DNA of 64,000 nucleotides from a bacterium (GTDB lineage Bacteria; Elusimicrobiota; Elusimicrobia; Elusimicrobiales; UBA9959), in assembly GCA_021786295.1 (NCBI GenBank), contig JAJYNO010000021.1, positions 30,026-94,025 of the forward strand. Direction: 5' to 3'. A program made the position numbers and the translations under genes. The stretch's first letter is position 1. The number at the start of each line of letters is the position of its first letter. The notes under the pieces were generated by a model, which was given only the letters and a program-made list of their open reading frames with translations, made no database searches and was not told where the DNA came from. Shown piece after piece: positions 37,287-43,700 of this stretch.

Positions 37287-37694
37287 TTACTTCTTGTGCT
37301 CGGCCTTGTGCTTCCTCGGGTGGTCCTTCCTCCACTGCTCCAGTTCGGCCTTGTTGGCTTTCTTAAGCTCCTCGAGGGCTTTGCGCTGCTCGGCCCTCTT
37401 GGCCTCCATAGCCTTCCGGACCTCGGCCTTGGGCTTGCCCTTGAGGGACTCGCGCAGGGTCTTCATCTCGTCTATCTGCTGCTTGCGCAGCTCGGCGACG
37501 GAGTCTATATGTTTCTTGCGCAGCTCGGCGAACGTCATGGGCTTGGCCGGGGCGGCGGGCTGGGCCTGGACGGCGGCGGGCTGGGCCGGGGCGGCGGCGG
37601 GCTGCTGATCAGGCTGGACCGGGGCGGTATTGCTCTGCGCGCCGGCTGCGGCGGCAAAGCAGGTCATCAGGACTACTGCTGCTATGGTCTTCAT
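37287..37694 (-). CDS. Small secreted Ala/Pro- and Lys-rich coiled-coil protein
   Basis: A 135-residue protein with a signal peptide (MKTIAAVVLMTCFAAAAGAQ). A Pro/Ala/Gln linker (about 22-50) follows, then a highly charged helical region (about 52-135) rich in Lys, Glu and Arg with repeats such as ELRKKHIDSVAELRKQQIDE, ending in HPRKHKAEHKK. It resembles the protein at 1431 in layout (signal, low-complexity linker, basic His/Lys tail) but not in sequence. The start at 37694 fits the signal peptide, with AGGAG upstream. Function unknown. Confidence 0.7.
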   Translation of the reverse strand: MKTIAAVVLMTCFAAAAGAQSNTAPVQPDQQPAAAPAQPAAVQAQPAAPAKPMTFAELRKKHIDSVAELRKQQIDEMKTLRESLKGKPKAEVRKAMEAKRAEQRKALEELKKANKAELEQWRKDHPRKHKAEHKK

Positions 37695-37773
37695 TGTGTA
37701 TTTTTCTCCTATAATGCGGCTATAGCCGCGAAACCTGTCTTTACAACCCCCAAATCTTAGCAAATTCTGCGGT

Positions 37774-37811
37774 AAAAAAGCTCCGGGGGGCCGTTCCGGA
37801 CCCCTCTCCGG
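37774..37811 (-). terminator. Minus-strand terminator upstream of the coiled-coil gene
   Basis: On the minus strand CCGG-aga-GGGG-t-CCG folds back on CGG-CCCC-CCGG and is followed by AGC and six T. The only minus-strand gene upstream is the DMT permease ending at 38206, so its transcript probably runs antisense through the small membrane-protein gene and stops here. Confidence 0.6.
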
Positions 37812-37871
37812 TAAATGAGCTTGTTGACTTCCCGCTCCCACTCTTTGGAAAATATCGCCAGAGGGACCTAT

Positions 37872-38201
37872 ATGACGGAAGAAACCTTCGTAGAAAAGCA
37901 GGAAGAAAATCTCTCCATACACATCTTCTCCGTTTCCGCGGGCATGGTCGGGGTCTGTTTCACGGTGATAGGGATCATAAACCTGATCTCAACCCTGCGC
38001 AGGGCCGAAACGATGGCCGACGACATAACGGCGCTGGACGCGGCGCTGTTCCTGGCGGCCTGCGGCCTTTCCTACGCCGCCATCAAGACGCGGGACAGGC
38101 GCCTCCGGCTCAGCCTGGAGCGACTGGCCGACACGGTGTTCCTGGGCGGCCTGGGGTTCATGGTCCTCATCTGCGTTTTCGTGGTATACAAACTGATCTG
38201 A
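37872..38201 (+). CDS. Small three-helix membrane protein, unknown function
   Basis: A 109-residue protein with three hydrophobic segments (about 19-39, 57-72 and 90-108) and no recognised family. The start at 37872 has GAGGG 6 bases upstream; an in-frame start at 37815 would add 19 unlikely residues. It ends 4 bases before the end of the convergent DMT permease gene, leaving no room for a terminator. Confidence 0.6.
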   Translation: MTEETFVEKQEENLSIHIFSVSAGMVGVCFTVIGIINLISTLRRAETMADDITALDAALFLAACGLSYAAIKTRDRRLRLSLERLADTVFLGGLGFMVLICVFVVYKLI

Positions 38202-38205
38202 ACGG

Positions 38206-39081
38206 TCAAAACAGCATGGCCATGCCGCCGAGGAAAAAAAGGAAAGCCGCCGCCAGGTAGCGCGAAGGCGCCCTGCGCTCGAAGGCGCATTCGAAGACGG
38301 AGGCGAAGATGGTGCCGGTGATGGCTATGCCGCTCACCGCCGCCAGCGCCCCGGCATAGCGGATAGCGTTCAGGTAGAACATCAGCGACAGGTAGGTGCC
38401 GGCCGCCGAGCCGGCCGTTATCCATAAAAGCCCGCTCCAGCCCAGTCCTTTGAGCTTCCCGGCGAAACCGAAAGGCCTTACCGCCGAGACGACGGCGAAC
38501 AGGAGCAGGGCCCCCAGCGCGCGGTAGAGGTTGCCCTCGGCGGTGCCGATGCCCGGGCTGCCGTTGAACGCCCAGCGCGTCATCAACACGCCTATGCCGT
38601 CGAAGGCGACGCCCCCCAGCGCGTAAAAGCTGGCCTTCGCGTTCCAGTGCCCGTGCTTCCTGAAGGACTCCAGCGAGAAGATGTACAGGCAGACCACGAA
38701 GAACAGCACGGCGTAGACCTTGCGCGCGTCCAGCGCCTGGCCGAACGCGAAATAGCTGACCGCCCCTATTATCAGCGGCTGGAAGCCGAAGAGCATCATC
38801 GTGCGGCCAGGTCCCATCAGCGCGAAGGCCTTGACGATGAGCACGTCGGCCAGCCCCAGCCCGGTCATGCCTGACAGCATGAAGAGCGCCGCGTAGCCGG
38901 GCCGGATATGGTGGAAGCCGCCCTGGACCAGTATGGTGGCCGCGAAGAGCAGGGCCGCCACTATGGCCTTGAAGCTGTTTACCCACAGAGTGGAGATGCG
39001 GCGCGCGTAGTGGGTGAAGAACTGCACCCCAACCGCGAAGCTCAGGTTGGCCGCCAGCGCGTAGATATAGGCTTTTTCCAT
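38206..39081 (-). CDS. EamA/DMT-family permease
   Basis: A 291-residue membrane protein with ten predicted helices in two EamA-like halves (about 1-135 and 155-291). The halves contain FAVGVQFFTHYARRISTLW and GLGLADVLIVKAFALMG in the first and SAAGTYLSLMFYLNAIRYAG in the second. It is a drug/metabolite-type exporter with unknown substrate. The start ATG 39081 is preferred over 39102 because a TATAAT box lies at 39105-39110, which puts the transcript start after 39102. Confidence 0.82.
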   Translation of the reverse strand: MEKAYIYALAANLSFAVGVQFFTHYARRISTLWVNSFKAIVAALLFAATILVQGGFHHIRPGYAALFMLSGMTGLGLADVLIVKAFALMGPGRTMMLFGFQPLIIGAVSYFAFGQALDARKVYAVLFFVVCLYIFSLESFRKHGHWNAKASFYALGGVAFDGIGVLMTRWAFNGSPGIGTAEGNLYRALGALLLFAVVSAVRPFGFAGKLKGLGWSGLLWITAGSAAGTYLSLMFYLNAIRYAGALAAVSGIAITGTIFASVFECAFERRAPSRYLAAAFLFFLGGMAMLF

Positions 39082-39220
39082 CGTCCGGCCCAGGGCCGGC
39101 ATATATTATAGGAATTAGCCCGCTCCGCCCCCTATCTGCGCCGAACACCGGCCCGCGAATTTTTTTTGCCCTTAGGCAGAGCGACACGCCCTTGTCGGGT
39201 TGATGTGCTATGCTTTTAGA

Positions 39221-40498
39221 ATGGACCTGCAGCGGAAGCTGGAGATATTGGCGGATTCCGCCAAGTACGACGCCTCCTGCGCCTCCAGCGGCTCCGGCCG
39301 CGGAGGCCGCGGCACCGGAGCGGCGCATATCAGCGGCGTCTGCCACAGCTGGACTGCGGACGGCCGCTGCGTGTCGCTGCTGAAGGTCCTGATGACCAAC
39401 GAGTGCGTCTATGACTGCGCCTACTGCGTCAACCGCCGCTCCAACGACGTCCCCCGCGCCAGCCTGACGCCAGACGAGATAGCCTCGCTCGCGTTCGAGT
39501 TCTACAAGCGCAACTACATCGAAGGCCTTTTTTTAAGCTCCGGCATAGCCGGCTCCCCAGACCGCACGATGGAGCTTATGCTGGAGGCGGTGCGCAAGCT
39601 GCGCCGTGAGTTCCGCTTCAACGGCTACGTGCACCTGAAGGTGATCCCGGGCGCGGACCAGGGGCTGATAGACCAGGCCGGGCTCTGGGCGGACAGGGTG
39701 AGCGTCAACATAGAGCTCCCTACGGACAGGAGCCTGCGGCTGCTGGCCCCCGGCAAGACCAGGGAGACCGTGCTCAGACCCATGCACAGGCTGGCCGGCA
39801 GGATAGCCGCGTACAGGGACGAGCGGCGCTCCATAAAGAGCGCCCCGGCCTACGCCCCCGCCGGGCAGAGCACGCAGCTCATCGTCGGCGCCACGCCCGA
39901 GACGGACCGGGAGATAATGAAGCTCAGCGAAGCGCTCTACGGCAAGATGAGACTGAAGCGCGTCTATTACTCCGCCTTCGTCCCGGTGTCCCGCGACAGC
40001 CGCCTGCCGGCGCTGGCCGAGCCACCGCTTTTGCGCGAGCACCGGCTCTACCAGGCCGACTGGCTGCTGCGCTTCTACGGCTTCACCGCGGACGAGCTGC
40101 TGGACGAAAAGCACCCGGAGCTCGACCTGGCCTTCGACCCCAAGACCGTCTGGGCCCTCAACAATCTGGACAGGTTCCCGCTAGAGGTGAACACGGCCGA
40201 CTACGAGGAACTGCTGCGGGTGCCTGGCATAGGAGTGACTTCCGCCGGGCGCATCCTGCGCGCGCGCCGCGCCGGGGCCCTGCAGCTGGACGACCTGCGG
40301 AAGCTGGGGGTCGTGATGAAAAGGGCGGTCTACTTCGTCACAGCCGGCGGCAGATACGCCGGAGTAAAGAAAGAGAGCGGGGAGGCCATAAAGATGAAGC
40401 TGCTGGAACACAAGAACTCCGACCGCCAGCTGGACCTGTTCGGCGGGCTGGAGCAGGCAAAGGAGGGCCTGGCGGAAACCGTCACCGGCCAGCTGTAG
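39221..40498 (+). CDS. Putative DNA modification/repair radical SAM protein
   Basis: A 425-residue radical SAM enzyme. The iron-sulfur cysteines C62, C66 and C69 are in TNECVYDCAYCVNR. Another conserved stretch is FLSSGIAGSPDRTMELMLEA. The C-terminus (about 325-365) has a helix-hairpin-helix motif, VNTADYEELLRVPGIGVTSA, typical of DNA-contacting proteins. This is the TIGR03916-type family, which almost always pairs with the DUF4130 protein found next (20 bases downstream). The reaction is not known. Start ATG 39221 fits the family N-terminus. Confidence 0.88.
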   Translation: MDLQRKLEILADSAKYDASCASSGSGRGGRGTGAAHISGVCHSWTADGRCVSLLKVLMTNECVYDCAYCVNRRSNDVPRASLTPDEIASLAFEFYKRNYIEGLFLSSGIAGSPDRTMELMLEAVRKLRREFRFNGYVHLKVIPGADQGLIDQAGLWADRVSVNIELPTDRSLRLLAPGKTRETVLRPMHRLAGRIAAYRDERRSIKSAPAYAPAGQSTQLIVGATPETDREIMKLSEALYGKMRLKRVYYSAFVPVSRDSRLPALAEPPLLREHRLYQADWLLRFYGFTADELLDEKHPELDLAFDPKTVWALNNLDRFPLEVNTADYEELLRVPGIGVTSAGRILRARRAGALQLDDLRKLGVVMKRAVYFVTAGGRYAGVKKESGEAIKMKLLEHKNSDRQLDLFGGLEQAKEGLAETVTGQL

Positions 40499-40518
40499 CC
40501 GGCGGCGGCCGCGGCTCT

Positions 40519-41265
40519 ATGCGGATATATCTTCACGACGGCAGTTTTACAGGCTTCCTCACCGCGCTGGCCCTCGCGCTGGAGCGCGGCGGCCAGGACT
40601 GCGCCATAGCCCCGGAAAAGACGGCCGACGGAGCGGCGGAGCCGGAACTTTTCACGGAATACCTCGGCGCCGGCGCGGACCCGGCGAAGGCGGAGGCCAT
40701 GCGGGAGCTGTTCGAGCGGCGCGGCTCCGCCGAAAGCTGGCGCCACGCCAGGTACGCCTTCCTCTCCGAAAGCCCTGGCTCCGGCGCGGCGGTCCTCGCC
40801 TACGCGCGGCTGCTGCTGGAGAAAGGCCCGGCCGCCGACCACATGCTGGCCGACGACAGGGTCAGGAGGGTCCACGCGCTCTCCGCCTCGGTGGGAGGGG
40901 AGGCCCACATGTTCAAGGGCTTTGTGCGCTTCACGGAACTGGCCGACGGCACGCTCTACTCGCGCATAGAGCCGGAGCACAATATCCTGACGCTGATAAC
41001 GGGCCACTTCCGGGCCCGCCTCGGCGGCTTCGACTGGGTCATCCACGACGCGCGCCGCGGCAGCGCGGCCCTCTATTTCAAGGGCAGGCTGGTCGTCGCC
41101 CCCCTGGAGAAGGCCCGGCTGCAAGAGAACGCCGGGGAGGCCCTGGTGCGGGAGCTGTGGAAGCATTTCTTCCGGACCGCCGCGATAAAGGAACGGGAGA
41201 ACCCGCGGCTTCAGCGGCGCAACGTGCCGCTGAAGTACCGCAAGAACCTCACCGAATTCGGCTGA
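40519..41265 (+). CDS. DUF4130 / TIGR03915-family DNA metabolism protein
   Basis: A 248-residue protein starting MRIYLHDGSFTGFLTALALA, the usual family opening. It includes HMFKGFVRFTELADGTLYSRIEPEHNIL and HFRARLGGFDWVIHDARRGSAALY, then the C-terminal NPRLQRRNVPLKYRKNLTEF. The family often carries or accompanies uracil-DNA-glycosylase-like domains and travels with the radical SAM protein. A joint role in repair or removal of a modified base is proposed but unproven. Confidence 0.85.
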   Translation: MRIYLHDGSFTGFLTALALALERGGQDCAIAPEKTADGAAEPELFTEYLGAGADPAKAEAMRELFERRGSAESWRHARYAFLSESPGSGAAVLAYARLLLEKGPAADHMLADDRVRRVHALSASVGGEAHMFKGFVRFTELADGTLYSRIEPEHNILTLITGHFRARLGGFDWVIHDARRGSAALYFKGRLVVAPLEKARLQENAGEALVRELWKHFFRTAAIKERENPRLQRRNVPLKYRKNLTEFG

Positions 41266-41279
41266 GAGGCCCGGGCGGG

Positions 41280-41762
41280 TCACTTCTTTCTGCCGGCTAT
41301 GGCCTTGGCCACGTGCGGAGGCACCAGCTTGGAGACGTCGCCCTTGAAATAGGCTATATCGCGCACGACGCTGGAGGACAGGTAGGTGTAGCGCTGGCGC
41401 GGCATGAAAAAGACCGTCTCCACATCGGGGTAGAGCGTGCGGTTTACCGCCGCTATCTGGAACTCGTACTCCAGGTCCGAGATGGCCCGCAGCCCCCTTA
41501 TGACCACGCTGGTCTTCTTCTTCTTGACGAAATCCACCAGCAGCCCCTCGAAGCAGTCCACGCTGACGTTCTTCCTGCCCTTAAGGGCCGTCCTGAGCAT
41601 GGCCACCCGCTCTTCCAGCGAGAACATGTGCTTCTTGGCGCTGTGCACGAAGACGCTCACTATGACGTGGTCGAAGATCTTCGCGGCGCGGTCAATGATG
41701 TCCAGGTGCCCGTAGGTGACCGGGTCGAAGCTGCCGGGGTAGACCGCGATCCTGTTTTTCAT
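41280..41762 (-). CDS. coaD: Phosphopantetheine adenylyltransferase
   Basis: A 160-residue nucleotidyltransferase catalysing the penultimate step of coenzyme A synthesis. The signature is YPGSFDPVTYGHLDII (8-23) with the nucleotide His. RGLRAISDLEYEFQ and YLSSSVVRDIAYF complete the set. Length is standard. The start at 41762 gives the usual N-terminus; a further ATG at 41780 lies within a TATAATG sequence that looks like the -10 box. No strong ribosome-binding site. Confidence 0.95.
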   Translation of the reverse strand: MKNRIAVYPGSFDPVTYGHLDIIDRAAKIFDHVIVSVFVHSAKKHMFSLEERVAMLRTALKGRKNVSVDCFEGLLVDFVKKKKTSVVIRGLRAISDLEYEFQIAAVNRTLYPDVETVFFMPRQRYTYLSSSVVRDIAYFKGDVSKLVPPHVAKAIAGRKK

Positions 41763-41826
41763 GTTAAGGGCATTATACAAATTTCACTCCGGGACGGCCG
41801 CCGCCTCAAAGTTGTATCATTACTGC

Positions 41827-42786
41827 ATGAGGAAACTGCTATTTTTCATGGCCCTGTCCCTCTGCCTGCCAGCGGCGGCGCAGGACCTTATCCCCTTCAA
41901 TTCCCACGGCAAATGGGGTTTCGCGGCGCCGGGCGGCCGCCTGCGCATACGCCCGCGCTACGATTACGCCGAACCCTTCAGCGAGGGACGGGCGCTGGTG
42001 CTGGAAGGAGGCCGGTACGGCTTTATAGACAAAAAGGGCAAGATGGCGATCTGGCCGAGGTTCCAGTCGGCCGCCTCCTTCAGCGGCGGCTGCGCGCCGG
42101 TAGAGAGCCGCGGGCAGTGGGGCTGCGTGGACAAGGACGGGCAGACCGTGGTGCCTTTCCAGTACGACAAGCTGCTGCAGTTCTCCGAAGGCGCCGCGCC
42201 GGCCGAAAAGGACGGCCGCTGGGGTCTGCTGCTGGCGGGCTCGGACAAGTTCATAGCGGGGACCTACGAGGAGGTCTATCCGCCCAGCGAGGGCCTGGCC
42301 CGCGTGCGCGTGAAGGGCAAGTACGGCTATATAGACCTTTCCGGCAGGGAGGTCCTGCCGCCGGTTTACGAGGAGGCCTTCCCCTTCAGCGGGGGCTACG
42401 CCACCGCCAAGATGGGCGACAGGTACGGTTTCATCGACCGGAAGGCCCTCACCCTCAAGTTCCGGCCGTTCATCTCCATAGGTCCCTACAGCGGGGGGCT
42501 CGCCCACGCCCAGTCCCTCAAGGACGGCAACCGCTGCGGCTACATAGACCTGGAGGGCAGGCAGATCATCCCCGCCTCTTTCGCCATGTGCGCGGCCTTC
42601 GACGAAGGCCTGGCCCCGGTGCTGCCCCGCCTCAAGGGCAAATGGGGCTACATAGACCGGAACGGCAAGGTGGTCATCGGCTTCCGGTACGACCGGGCCG
42701 ACGGTTTCCGGGACGGCCTGGCCAAGGTAGCGCGCGGAGGCCGCTCCTTCTATATCGACCACGACGGTCACGAATACGTCAGGTAG
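41827..42786 (+). CDS. Exported WG-repeat protein
   Basis: A 319-residue protein with a signal peptide (MRKLLFFMALSLCLPAAAQ) followed by about seven WG-type beta repeats, each of the form KWGFIDxxGxxxIxPxYDxAxPFSEGxA (for example RYGFIDKKGKMAI and KWGYIDRNGKVVI). WG repeats probably form a periplasmic or surface beta-propeller-like scaffold; the ligand is unknown. It is divergent from coaD with 64 bases between starts. A candidate small RNA gene lies just past its stop on the other strand. Confidence 0.88.
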   Translation: MRKLLFFMALSLCLPAAAQDLIPFNSHGKWGFAAPGGRLRIRPRYDYAEPFSEGRALVLEGGRYGFIDKKGKMAIWPRFQSAASFSGGCAPVESRGQWGCVDKDGQTVVPFQYDKLLQFSEGAAPAEKDGRWGLLLAGSDKFIAGTYEEVYPPSEGLARVRVKGKYGYIDLSGREVLPPVYEEAFPFSGGYATAKMGDRYGFIDRKALTLKFRPFISIGPYSGGLAHAQSLKDGNRCGYIDLEGRQIIPASFAMCAAFDEGLAPVLPRLKGKWGYIDRNGKVVIGFRYDRADGFRDGLAKVARGGRSFYIDHDGHEYVR

Positions 42787-42806
42787 AAGGACGGCGCTTC
42801 ACCGGA

Positions 42807-42857
42807 CAAAAAGAAAGGGCCCGCGAGAAACCCACTGAGAGGGGCCGCGGACCCGTT
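42807..42857 (-). ncRNA. Candidate small RNA (about 50 nt) with own promoter and terminator
   Basis: A near-consensus promoter sits at 42861-42888. The predicted transcript begins near 42856 and is almost wholly one hairpin: GGG-t-CCGCG pairs with CGCGG-g-CCC around an internal CCC/GGG. It ends in TTTCTTTTT, an intrinsic terminator. The RNA lies between the convergent ends of the WG-repeat gene and the MetH activation gene. It could also serve only as a terminator for the latter; the strong promoter favours a separate transcript. Confidence 0.5.
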
Positions 42858-42860
42858 GAT

Positions 42861-42888
42861 AGTATAGCAGATTATATTGACTTGTCAA
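42861..42888 (-). promoter_or_regulatory. Near-consensus sigma70 promoter with overlapping palindrome
   Basis: On the minus strand, -35 TTGACA (42883-42888) and -10 TATACT (42861-42866) have a 16-base spacer. The -35 box is half of the palindrome TTGACAAGTCAA (42877-42888). No coding gene starts downstream, only the terminator hairpin. Confidence 0.65.
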
Positions 42889-42902
42889 GACCCCGGCCAC
42901 GT

Positions 42903-43700
42903 TCAGATCCCGAAGTAGACGGCCCGGGGATTATGGAAGACAAGGGCCGAGACCGAAGCCTCAGGCTCCATCATATAGCCGTCCGTCAGGCTTATCCCGG
43001 CGTCGGCCTCGGGCCTGAGCAGGTCGAAGAGCGGCCTCTGGTTGGCCAGGTCCGGACAGACGGGGTAGCCGAAGGAATAGCGCTTGCCGCGGTACCTGCT
43101 CCTGAGCAGCGGCACGGCCGGGTTCTCCTCGGCTATGCCCCAGTCGCGCCGTATCCGGTAATGCAGCACCTCGGCGAAGGCCTCGGCCAGCGCCAGGGCC
43201 AGCGCCTCCACCAGGTACGAGCGGACGTAATTCCCGGCCTCGCGCTCGCGCCGCGAGAGCTCGGCCACTCCCTCGCCGCAGGTCACGGCCAGCAGCGCGG
43301 CGTAATCCCTCCTGCCGCCCGAGAGCGGCGCCGCGAAATCGGCCAGACACAGGCGCTCGCCGGCGCGCTGCCGCGGGAAGGAGAATACCGCCAGCTCGCC
43401 GCCGTCAGCCCCGTAGAAACGGATGTAGTCGCCGTCGCCGTTGACTGGGAAGAAGCGGTAGACGCCGCGTGCCTTCAGCAGCCTCTTCTCAATTATCTCC
43501 CCCTTCAGCCGCCCCAGCAGCTCCGCGGCCTCGCGGCGCTTCTCCTCCTGCCCCTTCTTAAGGCCGAGAAAGCGCAGGCTGAAGAGCCCTTCGTCCAGGT
43601 TCTCGAAGAGCTCCTCCAGCGGCTGCTCGACGAAATGACGCTCCAGGTCCCCGGGCACCGGGATGTCGCCGGGGTGAAGCGGGGCGGGGCCGGCGCTCAT
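42903..43700 (-). CDS. Methionine synthase reactivation-domain protein
   Basis: A 265-residue stand-alone version of the C-terminal MetH activation domain. It contains RSRYRGKRYSFGYPVCPDL (the AdoMet/B12 activation signature RxxxGYPxxPD) and AGISLTDGYMMEPEASVSAL near the C-terminus. In full-length MetH this domain binds AdoMet to remethylate oxidised cobalamin. Here it overlaps the MetH core gene by 4 bases (ATGA), so the two parts are made together. Confidence 0.9.
   Translation of the reverse strand: MSAGPAPLHPGDIPVPGDLERHFVEQPLEELFENLDEGLFSLRFLGLKKGQEEKRREAAELLGRLKGEIIEKRLLKARGVYRFFPVNGDGDYIRFYGADGGELAVFSFPRQRAGERLCLADFAAPLSGGRRDYAALLAVTCGEGVAELSRREREAGNYVRSYLVEALALALAEAFAEVLHYRIRRDWGIAEENPAVPLLRSRYRGKRYSFGYPVCPDLANQRPLFDLLRPEADAGISLTDGYMMEPEASVSALVFHNPRAVYFGI

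Noticed and set aside
38125..38140. ACGGTGT heptamer matching the loop of the three-copy element
   Set aside because: It lies inside a coding gene, has no flanking complementary stem and lacks the second conserved loop. The same holds for the match near 11191.
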